DNA of 55,288 nt from RGIG4608 sp045643885 (lineage in GTDB: Bacteria; Bacillota; Clostridia; Oscillospirales; CAG-272). Position 1 is the first letter of the stretch. Every line of letters begins with the position of its first letter. A program made the position numbers and the translations under genes. Of the stretch, positions 40,991 to 49,523 are shown piece by piece. Below the pieces are notes generated by a model that was given only the letters and a program-made list of their open reading frames with translations, searched no databases and was not told the origin of the DNA. Location: NCBI GenBank assembly GCA_045643885.1, contig JAZRFY010000010.1, positions 1 through 55,288 on the forward strand. The letters run 5' to 3'.

Positions 40991-41497
40991 TCATTTGTCA
41001 AGTAATTTTTTTAAAACTGCGAGTCTTGGATCAATTTCTTTTGTCACACAGCCACAATCTCCGTCCTTTTTGTGCTTTCCACACTTGGGACAAAGACCTA
41101 AACAATCTTCTGAGCAGAGCAATTTTCTTGGAAAATCGAGCATAAGCTCTTCCTTCACTGCATCGTCAAGCTCGAGCTGACCGTCACAAAGAACGATATA
41201 TTCGTCAACGCTCTCTTCAAGTCTTTCTTCGCTTACCATGCCTTCAGTAACAACTGTTCTTTCAAAGTCGAGTGAAAATTCGCCTTTAACCTCATCAAGA
41301 CAACGTGCACACTGGCCGACGTAAGGGAGAACCGCCTTAAGCTTTAAGCGCATATATCCTGCAGAGTTGGTAATCTTGCCACAAACACGAGCACCGTCAG
41401 TAAAGGTAACGTCTTCAATTATTTCAGGCGTGAGAACGAAATCTATATCGATAGAGTTAATCTCACCGCGAAGCATTGGTTTAAGATCAATGATCAC
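40991..41497 (-). CDS. yceD: YceD/DUF177 family protein, 168 aa
   Basis: GTG at 41497, 9 bases after AAGGAG. DUF177 landmarks: LKAVLPYVGQCARCLDEV in the middle and a C-terminal CSEDCLGLCPKCGKHKKDGDC zinc-type cluster. In many bacteria and plastids the protein supports 23S rRNA or 50S formation and is encoded with L32, as here. Confidence 0.92.
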   Translation of the reverse strand: MIIDLKPMLRGEINSIDIDFVLTPEIIEDVTFTDGARVCGKITNSAGYMRLKLKAVLPYVGQCARCLDEVKGEFSLDFERTVVTEGMVSEERLEESVDEYIVLCDGQLELDDAVKEELMLDFPRKLLCSEDCLGLCPKCGKHKKDGDCGCVTKEIDPRLAVLKKLLDK

Positions 41498-41542
41498 CTT
41501 GCAAATCTCCTTTTAATTACTATTAAATGAATAACGGAAATT

Positions 41543-41571
41543 ATTATAAACTAAAACTTCCTTATTGTCAA
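41543..41571 (-). promoter_or_regulatory. promoter of the yceD-rpmF operon
   Basis: On the minus strand TTGACA (41571-41566), 17-base spacer, TATAAT (41548-41543), a full consensus. Confidence 0.85.
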
Positions 41572-41581
41572 GCAATTTGCA

Positions 41582-42433
41582 TTAAACTTTTATAAATTCT
41601 TTATTAATTTTTATCTTGCCACAGGCATTTTCGTCATCAGTGATGATCTCACCGATTGAATCGGCGCAAACGTAACCGCTATATACGTTCTTTACCGACA
41701 TGATTTCACCGATGATGTCAGCCTCGACCTCACTTCTTTCGAAGGAAAGATCGCAATCTGTCATCTTGCAGTTAATGAGCTTAAGTCCCTTGCAATAGCA
41801 AAGTGGCTGAGTGCCGATTATAGTGCAATTTTCAAAGGTAATATTCTCGGAATACCAAGCAAGATATTCACCCTTTACGATGCTGTTTCTGACCACAACG
41901 TTCTTTGCGTGCCAAAAAGCATCCTTTGTGTCAAAATTGCAATCCTCAAAAACTGAATTTTCTATGTACTGGAATGAATATTTGCCCTTAAGACTTGAAT
42001 TTTTCATATCAAGTCCCGTAGCATAAAGCATAAAATATTCACCCTCGAATGAGCTATTATCGATTTTTATATCGTGCGAGAACCAACCGAATTCAACGCT
42101 CTTCACGTCACAAGAATCGATTTTTATATTTTTGCACTCGCGAAGTGCCTTGATTCCGTGAAGCTTTGATGCCTTGATATCGATATCCTCACTGTACCAG
42201 AGCGCTGCTCTGCAAAGCTCGGTCATCTCGCTGTTATTAATTTTTACTCCATAGTCGTGCCAAAGGGGATAACGCAAATTAAAGAATACGCCCTCGCATT
42301 CTATACGCTTGCCTTCTTTGAGAGCGCTTTCTCCGTCCTCTTCACCGTCAAAAGAGCAGTTTATTATTCTTGCTCCGTCAACGGCATAAAGCGCACGCTC
42401 CTCTCCAAAGCGCTCGTTTTCGTATATCTTCAT
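41582..42433 (-). CDS. DUF3737 family beta-helix protein, 283 aa
   Basis: ATG at 42433 after GGAGGT. Repeating strands with regularly spaced Asn, Cys and Phe (..ENITFENCTIIGTQ.., ..VVVRNSIVKGEYLAWYSENI) indicate a right-handed parallel beta-helix. The N-terminal YENERFGEERALYAVDGARI is typical of DUF3737. Cytosolic, no signal peptide. Function of the family is unknown. Transcribed divergently from the sugar transporter operon. Confidence 0.88.
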   Translation of the reverse strand: MKIYENERFGEERALYAVDGARIINCSFDGEEDGESALKEGKRIECEGVFFNLRYPLWHDYGVKINNSEMTELCRAALWYSEDIDIKASKLHGIKALRECKNIKIDSCDVKSVEFGWFSHDIKIDNSSFEGEYFMLYATGLDMKNSSLKGKYSFQYIENSVFEDCNFDTKDAFWHAKNVVVRNSIVKGEYLAWYSENITFENCTIIGTQPLCYCKGLKLINCKMTDCDLSFERSEVEADIIGEIMSVKNVYSGYVCADSIGEIITDDENACGKIKINKEFIKV

Positions 42434-42466
42434 ACGATACCTCCGTTAAAATCTTTGTATAAAAAT

Positions 42467-42495
42467 ATAATAACATATAAATTGTCTTTTTTCAA
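42467..42495 (-). promoter_or_regulatory. promoter of the DUF3737 gene
   Basis: On the minus strand TTGAAA (42495-42490), 17-base spacer, TATTAT (42472-42467). Confidence 0.65.
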
Positions 42496-42506
42496 CACTT
42501 ATTTTA

Positions 42507-42535
42507 TTGACAAGGACAAGCTTTTATAGTATTAT
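42507..42535 (+). promoter_or_regulatory. promoter of the sugar ABC transporter operon
   Basis: TTGACA (42507-42512), 17-base spacer, TATTAT (42530-42535), back to back with the DUF3737 promoter. Confidence 0.7.
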
Positions 42536-42574
42536 TAAAATGAAGAAATATGCTCACACAAGGTTGGTGAAATA

Positions 42575-43474
42575 ATGAAGATTAATAAGGATCTTAAGGG
42601 ATGGCTATATCTTTTGCCCGCATTTACTTTTATCGCGGTGTTTATGATATATCCCCTTATCGACGTTTTTATATATTCGTTTGAAGAGGGCTTTAACTTT
42701 GCCTTGGGCACATCGTTTGGAGTAGGCACGTATAACTATCAGTACGTTTTGCGCGATCCCTATTTCATTCAGGCTCTTAAAAACACATTCATACTTGTTG
42801 CAATAACCGTACCTGCTTCAACGGTCATCGCACTCGTTATCTCAGTAGGTCTTTCCTCTATCAAATGGCTCAGAAAGGCTTATCAGACAATATTCTTCCT
42901 TCCCTACGTTACAAACACACTGGCAGTAGGTCTTGTGTTTATGATACTTTTCAAGCAGACACCCTATAGCGACGGTCTTGTAAATTCACTCATTACGGCT
43001 CTTGGCGGAACAGCCATCGACTTTATCGACGGTGCTTATTGGGCAAAGATGCTCGTTTTGTGTCTTTACACCATTTGGATAGTTATGCCATTTAAGATTC
43101 TCATTTTCACAAGTGCCTTGGCGTCGGTTGATAAAACTCTTTATCAGGCTGCCGCAATCGACGGCACTCCTCAAGACAGAATCTTTTGGAAGATAACCCT
43201 CCCCATGATCTCCCCCACCATCTCATACCTTGTTATCACTGGATTTATCGGTGCGTTCAAGGCATACAGTGACGCAGTTGCTCTTTTTGGAACAAAGCTC
43301 AATACTGCCGAAATGAACACCATCGTTGGATATATTTACGATATGCTCTACGGAGACGGAGGAGGATATCCCTCCTTTGCATCTGCAGCTGCAATAATTC
43401 TCTTTAGCATCGTGCTTACAATCACTTGCATTAACCTCATAGTGAGCAAAAAGCACGTCCATTACGGAAAGTGA
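42575..43474 (+). CDS. carbohydrate ABC transporter permease, MalF type, 299 aa
   Basis: ATG at 42575. Six membrane helices; the EAA loop that docks the ATPase reads YQAAAIDGTPQDRIFWKITLP. N terminus LYLLPAFTFIAVFMIYPLID is typical of MalF/UgpA-type subunits. First of three genes for a carbohydrate importer. No ATPase gene follows, so a shared MsmX-like ATPase from elsewhere is expected. Confidence 0.9.
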   Translation: MKINKDLKGWLYLLPAFTFIAVFMIYPLIDVFIYSFEEGFNFALGTSFGVGTYNYQYVLRDPYFIQALKNTFILVAITVPASTVIALVISVGLSSIKWLRKAYQTIFFLPYVTNTLAVGLVFMILFKQTPYSDGLVNSLITALGGTAIDFIDGAYWAKMLVLCLYTIWIVMPFKILIFTSALASVDKTLYQAAAIDGTPQDRIFWKITLPMISPTISYLVITGFIGAFKAYSDAVALFGTKLNTAEMNTIVGYIYDMLYGDGGGYPSFASAAAIILFSIVLTITCINLIVSKKHVHYGK

Positions 43475-43484
43475 GGTGCTTTAC

Positions 43485-44351
43485 ATGAACGATTATAAAG
43501 AGATCAAAAAAGAAGCCAAAGCTCTTGGCATAATAAAAAAAATCGGAATATATTTCGGTCTTTCCATTTGGGCAATAGCCGTTTTGTTCCCGTTTTATTG
43601 GATGATTCAGAATTCACTCAAGAGCTTTTCGGAATACAGCTCCGAAAAAACCCCTTCCTTCTTCCCATCAGTAATTACATTTTCAAACTACGTTTCGGCA
43701 TTTACCGACGTGCCCCTTGCACAGTATCTTTTAAACACACTTATATTTACTGTGGTGACCACGTTGATAATGCTCGTTGTCATCGTCTTGGCGGCGTTTG
43801 CCTTTGCAAGACTTGAATTCAAGGGCAAGAATCTCGCATTCACGCTCTTCTTGTCACTTATGATGATTCCGAATGAGCTTGTGATAATCACAAACTACGT
43901 AACCGTGACCGAGCTTGATATGAGAAACACATTTTTCGGTCTTATATTGCCCTCGGTAACCTCTATATTCTATCTTTATCTTCTTAAAGAAAACTTTGCT
44001 CAGATTCCCGACGAATTGTATCTTGCATCCAAGGTGGACGGCTCAAGTGATTTCAACTTCCTTATGAAGATAATGGTGCCCATCGCAAGTCCCACGATCG
44101 TAACTATCCTTATACTCAAGGTGATCGAGTGCTGGAACTCTTACGTTTGGCCAAGGCTTATTACCGACGATGAAACGAAATTCCTTGTTTCAAACGGTAT
44201 CCAGGCAATAAGAGAAAGTGGATTCGGACGCGAAAACATTCCCGCTATGATGGCGGCAGTAACAGTTATCTCCCTTCCCCTTATCATCCTCTTCCTCATT
44301 TTTAAGGATAGGATCATGGAAGGTGTTTCGAGAGGAGGTACAAAGGGATGA
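43485..44351 (+). CDS. carbohydrate ABC transporter permease, MalG type, 288 aa
   Basis: ATG at 43485 after GAGGTG is chosen over a GTG three codons earlier. Six membrane helices, EAA loop YLASKVDGSSDFNFLMKIMVP, and the usual LFPFYWMIQNSLKS start of the MalG/UgpE type. Overlaps the binding-protein gene by 4 bases. Confidence 0.9.
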   Translation: MNDYKEIKKEAKALGIIKKIGIYFGLSIWAIAVLFPFYWMIQNSLKSFSEYSSEKTPSFFPSVITFSNYVSAFTDVPLAQYLLNTLIFTVVTTLIMLVVIVLAAFAFARLEFKGKNLAFTLFLSLMMIPNELVIITNYVTVTELDMRNTFFGLILPSVTSIFYLYLLKENFAQIPDELYLASKVDGSSDFNFLMKIMVPIASPTIVTILILKVIECWNSYVWPRLITDDETKFLVSNGIQAIRESGFGRENIPAMMAAVTVISLPLIILFLIFKDRIMEGVSRGGTKG

Positions 44352-45961
44352 TAAAAATCGCAAAAAGACTCAGCTCCCTTGCATTGATTCTTGCAATGCT
44401 TTTGGCTATCATATCACTTGCATCCTGCCACGGCGGCACCTACATCCCACCCACCGCAGAGGTGCCTGAAGGTCTTGATGAAAGCAAGACCTATGAAATC
44501 ACCTTCTGGGCAAAGAACGAAAACAATGCCACTCAGCGTCAGGTTTATGCCGACGCAGTTGCGGCATTTGAAGCCATTTACCCCAACATCAAGGTAACGC
44601 TTCGAAACTTTACCGACTACGGTGAAATTTATAACAACGTAATTACAAACCTCAGTACAAACACGACTCCCAACGTTTGCATAACCTATCCCGACCATAT
44701 AGCAACCTATATGCAGGGTGAAAACGTGGTCGTTCCCTTGGACTCCTTCATCTCGGATGAAAAATACGGTCTTGGAGGCAGTGAGGTAAAATTTGATTCT
44801 CCCACAAAGGACGAGATAATCTCCAAGTTTTTGGAGGAAGGTCAGATCGGTGGCGTTCAATACGCACTCCCCTTTATGAGATCCACCGAGGCTTGCTACG
44901 TAAACAAGGATCTCGTTGAGTCGCTCGGCTTTGACTTGCCTGAGGTTCTCACCTGGAATTTCGTATGGGAGGTAAGTGAATACGCCTTGTCACTTGGCAA
45001 GGATGCAAACGGCAACTACGTCGCCAACGGTCAGTCCACCCTCATTCCCATCATCTATAAGTCAACCGACAATATGATGATATCAATGCTCAAGCAGCTT
45101 GATGCTCCATATTCCACGGACGGTGGAAGAATCGAGATATTCAACAGTACAACAAAAAGCATTTTGCTTGAAATATCCAAGCACACAAAGAGCAAGGCAT
45201 TCTCAACCTTCAAGGTATCAAGCTATCCCGGTAACTTCTTGAATGCAGGTCAATGCATCTTTGCTATTGACTCCACTGCAGGCGCTACCTGGATGGGCTG
45301 CGATGCCCCTCTTATCGACATCGCTGACGATCAGCTTGTTAGGTTTGAAACTGCAGTATTGCCCATTCCTCAGTATGATGACGAAAATCCTCAGATGATC
45401 TCTCAAGGTCCTTCCCTTTGCATCTTTAATAAGGAGGATAGCGGTGAGGTTCTTGCATCCTGGCTCTTTGCTCAGTTCCTTCTCACCAACGAGGTACAGA
45501 TCGCTTATTCACAGACCGAAGGATACGTTCCTGTAACCTCAAAGGCCCAGGAATCTGAAGAATATCAGGATTACCTCTCCCGTGCAGGTGAAGACAACGA
45601 GCTTTATTACAACGTGAAGATAAATGCATCAAAGCTCCTTATCGAAAACGTTGACAATAGCTTTACAACTCCCGTTTTCAACGGCTCAACCTCCCTTCGA
45701 AACGCAGCAGGAGAGCTTGTTGAAGAGGTGGTAAAGTGGACAAAACGAAATAAGGTCATCGATGAAGCTTTTATTGAAGATCTTTTTGATAGCGTAACCT
45801 CTCTCTATAAGCTCGACCAAATATCAGGAGGGCTTTCAAAAACCGATCTTGGCGACCTTCCAACCGAATCCACTCTTCTTATCGTCTCTCTTATTGTAGT
45901 TTGGTTGGGTATTGCTTCCTATTTTGCTATAAACTCCCTCAAAAAGAGAAAAAAGCAATAA
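44348..45961 (+). CDS. carbohydrate-binding protein of the ABC transporter with extra C-terminal membrane helix, 537 aa
   Basis: ATG at 44348 within ATGA of the permease gene. Lipobox LASC (Cys27). The family-1 solute-binding fold is visible (..KTYEITFWAKNENNATQRQV.., ..VPLDSFI.., ..FMRSTEACYVNKDLVESLG..), and it is about 100 residues longer than usual. The last 40 residues form a membrane helix (about 506-528) with basic tail KKRKKQ, so the protein is held at both ends. The sugar is not predictable. Confidence 0.88.
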   Translation: MIKIAKRLSSLALILAMLLAIISLASCHGGTYIPPTAEVPEGLDESKTYEITFWAKNENNATQRQVYADAVAAFEAIYPNIKVTLRNFTDYGEIYNNVITNLSTNTTPNVCITYPDHIATYMQGENVVVPLDSFISDEKYGLGGSEVKFDSPTKDEIISKFLEEGQIGGVQYALPFMRSTEACYVNKDLVESLGFDLPEVLTWNFVWEVSEYALSLGKDANGNYVANGQSTLIPIIYKSTDNMMISMLKQLDAPYSTDGGRIEIFNSTTKSILLEISKHTKSKAFSTFKVSSYPGNFLNAGQCIFAIDSTAGATWMGCDAPLIDIADDQLVRFETAVLPIPQYDDENPQMISQGPSLCIFNKEDSGEVLASWLFAQFLLTNEVQIAYSQTEGYVPVTSKAQESEEYQDYLSRAGEDNELYYNVKINASKLLIENVDNSFTTPVFNGSTSLRNAAGELVEEVVKWTKRNKVIDEAFIEDLFDSVTSLYKLDQISGGLSKTDLGDLPTESTLLIVSLIVVWLGIASYFAINSLKKRKKQ

Positions 45962-45966
45962 AATTG

Positions 45967-45994
45967 TTGACATTTGATAAAAATGGTGTATAAT
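45967..45994 (+). promoter_or_regulatory. promoter of the OB-fold lipoprotein gene
   Basis: TTGACA (45967-45972), 16-base spacer, TATAAT (45989-45994). Confidence 0.75.
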
Positions 45995-46033
45995 TATAAT
46001 GTTAAATTTCATTATTAAAGGAGAAACAAAAAA

Positions 46034-46744
46034 ATGAAAAAGATTATTTGTTTGCTTGTTCTTGCTTGTCTTGCAATCACTATGGTTGCTTGCCAGGATC
46101 CCGTAGATCCCACACCTGAAAAATCCAATGCTATGACTTGGTCCGAATATATCGCAGCTGAGCTTGATAGCGAGGTTGTTATCGAAGCTTACGTTCAGGC
46201 TAAGCAGGCTTGGTGGTTCAACTCTGAAAAGAACACAGGTCTTGGTACATTCTACCTTCAGGATGAAAACGGTGGCTATTTCTTGTACGAAATGCCTTGC
46301 ACTGAAGAAGAATACAACTCTCTTACAGTTGGAACAAAGATCCGCGTAACAGGCTACAAGGCTGAATGGGCAGGCGAGGTTGAAATCATCGACGCTACAT
46401 TCGAGATTCTTGAAGGCAACTACGTTGCAGAACCTGTGGTTGTTACTTCTCTTCTTGGTACAGATGAGCTTATAAACTACCAGAACATGCTCGTTAAGCT
46501 CGAGGGTGTTACAGTTGTAAGCATCAGCTACAAGAACGACCAGGTTGGTAACGATATCTACGTTAAAGTTAGCTACAACGGCGCTGAATACGATTTCTGT
46601 GTTGAAAGCTACCTTACAGGTCCTGAAACAGAGGTTTATCATACAGTTGGCACACTCGTGGCAGGCAACGTTATCGACGTTACAGGCTTTGCTTACTGGT
46701 ACAACGGTATCAACACTCACATCACAGGCGTTACTGTAAAATAA
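46034..46744 (+). CDS. OB-fold-type lipoprotein, 236 aa
   Basis: ATG at 46034 after AAAGGAG. Lipobox VAC (Cys20). Residues of about 35-135 and 140-236 look like two OB-fold-like beta barrels (..SEVVIEAYVQAKQAWWFNSE.., ..GTKIRVTGYKAEWAGEVEII.., ..VIDVTGFAYWYNGINTHITG), as in surface proteins with DUF5689/YhcR-type OB domains. Gene has its own promoter and terminator. Ligand unknown. Confidence 0.75.
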   Translation: MKKIICLLVLACLAITMVACQDPVDPTPEKSNAMTWSEYIAAELDSEVVIEAYVQAKQAWWFNSEKNTGLGTFYLQDENGGYFLYEMPCTEEEYNSLTVGTKIRVTGYKAEWAGEVEIIDATFEILEGNYVAEPVVVTSLLGTDELINYQNMLVKLEGVTVVSISYKNDQVGNDIYVKVSYNGAEYDFCVESYLTGPETEVYHTVGTLVAGNVIDVTGFAYWYNGINTHITGVTVK

Positions 46745-46760
46745 TTTATTAAATACATCA

Positions 46761-46788
46761 AAACCGCGAGAAGCTCTCGCGGTTTTTT
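46761..46788 (+). terminator. terminator of the OB-fold lipoprotein gene
   Basis: 10-bp stem (46761-46770 with 46776-46785) and T run. Confidence 0.88.
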
Positions 46789-46825
46789 TTGTTTTTCTTT
46801 AAATCAACTATAAAATAATAATGTA

Positions 46826-46854
46826 TTGACAAGTGGAAAGTAATGTGCTATAAT
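46826..46854 (+). promoter_or_regulatory. coaX promoter
   Basis: TTGACA (46826-46831), 17-base spacer, TATAAT (46849-46854). Confidence 0.85.
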
Positions 46855-46887
46855 CCTTAATTGCAAAGAAAATGAAGGGAGAAAAAT

Positions 46888-47652
46888 ATGATCCTTGCTA
46901 TTGATATTGGAAATACAAGCATTGCCCTTGGTGGATTTGATCTTGATGAGCTTAAGTTTGTTGTTCGTCTTTCAACTGACATCACAAAGACCGAGGATGA
47001 ATATGCAAGTAAGATAATGAATATTTTGAGCCTTCACGGTGTTTCAAAGAAGAACGTTGACGGTGCGATAATATCATCAGTCGTTCCCCCTCTCAACGCC
47101 GTTATGAAGAATGCTGTAAAGCTTGCTTACGGAGTTGAAGCACTTATGGTTTCACCCGGAATCAAGACGGGCATCGGAATTCTTTGCGATTCCCCCTCAA
47201 GCGTTGGAGCTGACCTTATCTGCTCTTGTGTGGCAGCAAACACTCTCTATTCAGCTCCTGCCCTTATAATCGATATCGGTACTGCAACAAAGATGATCGT
47301 TACCAACAAAAACGGTGCTTTTATCGGAGTTTCAATCATCCCCGGTGTTATGATGGGACTTAAGGCGCTTTCAAACGGAACGGCTCAGCTCCCACAGGTC
47401 AGCCTTGAAGCACCTGCTGCAGTTATCGGCAAAAACACTGTTGACTGCATGAAGAGTGGCGTTATCTTTGGTCACGCGAGTATGATGGACGGAATGATAG
47501 ACCGAATCAATCTTGAGGTTGGTGAAAATCTTCCCGTTATCGTAACAGGAGGCTATGCCTCAGTAATTGCCCCCCATTGCAATCACGAAATGCATATAGA
47601 TGAGCATCTCGTTTTAAAGGGACTCAATATTATCTACAATAAAAACAAATAA
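46888..47652 (+). CDS. coaX: type III pantothenate kinase, 254 aa
   Basis: ATG at 46888 after GAAGGGAG. N-terminal phosphate loop IDIGNTSIALGGF, ..AIISSVVPPLN.., PGIKTGIGI, and DIGTATKMIVTNKNGAFIGV with GGISPG-like IIPGVMMGL are diagnostic. It phosphorylates pantothenate, the first step of CoA synthesis, without feedback inhibition by CoA. The next gene is an ECF S component that may import its substrate. Confidence 0.94.
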   Translation: MILAIDIGNTSIALGGFDLDELKFVVRLSTDITKTEDEYASKIMNILSLHGVSKKNVDGAIISSVVPPLNAVMKNAVKLAYGVEALMVSPGIKTGIGILCDSPSSVGADLICSCVAANTLYSAPALIIDIGTATKMIVTNKNGAFIGVSIIPGVMMGLKALSNGTAQLPQVSLEAPAAVIGKNTVDCMKSGVIFGHASMMDGMIDRINLEVGENLPVIVTGGYASVIAPHCNHEMHIDEHLVLKGLNIIYNKNK

Positions 47653-47708
47653 AAACTAAATATTTATTTTGTTTAATGCTCGATAAGAGTAAGTATATAA
47701 ATTTTAGC

Positions 47709-47731
47709 GTTGTATCGCGAAAGCGAACGAC
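47709..47731 (+). other. GNRA-capped hairpin before the ECF S gene
   Basis: GTTGT-A-TCGC pairs with GCGA-ACGAC around a GAAA tetraloop, leaving one bulged A. It ends 3 bases before the ribosome site region of the next gene. Confidence 0.45.
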
Positions 47732-47746
47732 AGCAAGGAGTAATTT

Positions 47747-48337
47747 ATGATAAAAACAAAAAACAAAAGAATGTCAACCGAGACCTTGGTGCTTGCCTCG
47801 TTGATGACTGCCCTTGTGGTAGTATTTCAATGCTTGGCTACCTACACAGCATTTTTCGGCCCCTTCTCTACTGCTATTGGACTTATCCCGATAGTTATAG
47901 GTGCGGCTATGTGTGGTCCTTACGTAGGAGCATGGCTTGGATTTGTATTCGCTATGGTCGTTATGCTCACAGGTGGCGCAAATCTCTTTTTTGCTTTTAA
48001 CGTTCCCGGAACACTTATCACAGTTTTGGCAAAGGGTATTGCCTGTGGATTTGTTTCAGGACTTGTTTATAAGCTTTTAAAGAACGTCAACAAGACAGCT
48101 GCCGCAATAGCTGCAGCAATGCTTTGCCCCATCGTTAACACGAGCGTATTCCTTATCGGATCTGCAATCTTTTTTATCCCCTATGCCAATGATATTGGCG
48201 CGTTGCTTGGAATGACCGAAGCAGGCTTTGCACTCTTTGTTGCTCTTGCATTCGGAAACTTTTTGTTCGAGCTTGGCATGAATGCGGTGCTTTCACCCGT
48301 CATCGTCCGAGTGATCGATATGAGAAAAAAGAAATAA
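47747..48337 (+). CDS. ECF transporter S component, probably for pantothenate, 196 aa
   Basis: ATG at 47747 after AAGGAG. Five to six membrane helices, with an N-terminal LASLMTALVVVFQCLATY segment carrying the small-residue pattern that contacts EcfT. ..GLIPIVIGAAMCGPYVGAWLG.. is typical of vitamin S components. Adjacent coaX suggests pantothenate (PanT-like), but the residues do not prove it. It needs EcfA/A'/T encoded elsewhere. Confidence 0.8.
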   Translation: MIKTKNKRMSTETLVLASLMTALVVVFQCLATYTAFFGPFSTAIGLIPIVIGAAMCGPYVGAWLGFVFAMVVMLTGGANLFFAFNVPGTLITVLAKGIACGFVSGLVYKLLKNVNKTAAAIAAAMLCPIVNTSVFLIGSAIFFIPYANDIGALLGMTEAGFALFVALAFGNFLFELGMNAVLSPVIVRVIDMRKKK

Positions 48338-48342
48338 AAATA

Positions 48343-48373
48343 AAGCCCACAAGATAAGCTTGTGGGCTTGTTT
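48343..48373 (+). terminator. coaX operon terminator
   Basis: 11-bp stem (48343-48353 with 48359-48369) followed by GTTTG. Confidence 0.8.
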
Positions 48374-48387
48374 GTTTGATTGAACAC

Positions 48388-48416
48388 TTGCAAATTGCAT
48401 TTTTTTGTGATATAAT
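48388..48416 (+). promoter_or_regulatory. holA promoter
   Basis: TTGCAA (48388-48393), 17-base spacer, TATAAT (48411-48416). Confidence 0.7.
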
Positions 48417-48440
48417 ATTTCAGAAAGGTAGGTGGGAAGA

Positions 48441-49487
48441 GTGGACATCATCACAAGTGCTGATTTTACAAAGAAAATAAAAGCTTGCGCAGACGGATAT
48501 TATCTATTCTACGGTGAGGAGGACTATCTCAAATCCCACGCCGTTAAATCTCTTAAAGAGGCTATGGGGATAGATGAATCACTTGAGATATTCAACTACG
48601 TCACACTCGACGTGCTTGACTATAGCGCCGACAAGCTTATCGACATTCTTTCAATGCCACCTATGATGGCAGAGAAAAAGCTCGTTGTTGTAACGGGACT
48701 TAACATAAAGAAAATGTCGGGCAAGGCAAATCTTTCGGAATTTAACGACCTTATCGACGCGTTAAATCACTTGAATGAATTCGACTATAACGTTTTGGTG
48801 CTTTCAATCCCCGGTGGGAACATCACCGAGGAGATGCCTAAAAAAGCTCCTACCGGTGCCCTCAAAACGCTTTCAGATATTCTTCAGCCCGTCAAATTTG
48901 AAGCTCCCACACCTCAAAAGCTTGCTCTTTGGGCAATGCGCCACTTCGAGCATCACAATATAAAGGCAAGTGCACAGGATTGCTCCCTTCTCGTTGACTT
49001 TTGTGGAACAAATATGTTCACCCTCACAGGTGAAATCGAAAAGCTTGCACTCTACGCAAGAGCCAAAGGGCGCGACACTCTTTTAAGAGAGGATATTCCC
49101 ACCGTCTGCACCGAGGAGATGGAATACGGAGCATTTGAATTTTCAAATGCGATACTCGACGGAAGAAAGGGAGAGGCGCTCTCCATCCTTTCCGTTATGA
49201 AATTCAAGCAGATAGATCCCTTGTTCATCATGGGCGAGCTTTCGGGCATCTTTTCAGATTTGCTCAAGATAAAGATCCTTCTTTCTGCAGGAAAGAACAA
49301 TCAACAAATATCGACCGAAACCGGCATCAACGTTCACAAGGTCGGAATTTATGCAACGAGTGCCCGCAGAATGGAGCTTGATAGGCTTCGCACTATAGTT
49401 TCTATGGCTACTGAGGTCGACCTCGCAATGAAATACCGATACGATTCGGGATATCTCCATCTTGAAAAGCTCATTTGCTCACTATAA
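48441..49487 (+). CDS. holA: DNA polymerase III delta subunit, 348 aa
   Basis: GTG at 48441 is preferred (AGGTGG 5 bases upstream); GTG at 48432 is possible. Three-domain clamp-loader fold: YYLFYGEEDYLKSHAVKSLK at the N terminus, ..LSMPPMMAEKKLVVVTGL.., the domain with LLVDFCGTNMFTLTGEIEKL, and the collar ending ..MKYRYDSGYLHLEKLI. It opens the beta clamp during loading. Length usual for Firmicutes HolA. Single gene. Confidence 0.93.
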   Translation: MDIITSADFTKKIKACADGYYLFYGEEDYLKSHAVKSLKEAMGIDESLEIFNYVTLDVLDYSADKLIDILSMPPMMAEKKLVVVTGLNIKKMSGKANLSEFNDLIDALNHLNEFDYNVLVLSIPGGNITEEMPKKAPTGALKTLSDILQPVKFEAPTPQKLALWAMRHFEHHNIKASAQDCSLLVDFCGTNMFTLTGEIEKLALYARAKGRDTLLREDIPTVCTEEMEYGAFEFSNAILDGRKGEALSILSVMKFKQIDPLFIMGELSGIFSDLLKIKILLSAGKNNQQISTETGINVHKVGIYATSARRMELDRLRTIVSMATEVDLAMKYRYDSGYLHLEKLICSL

Positions 49488-49493
49488 TATAAG

Positions 49494-49523
49494 AAAAAGA
49501 CCGTCAAACGACGGTCTTTTTTT
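49494..49523. terminator. bidirectional terminator between holA and the protease gene
   Basis: 12-bp stem (49494-49505 with 49510-49521), loop AAAC, A run before and T run after. It slightly overlaps the protease stop. Confidence 0.88.
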
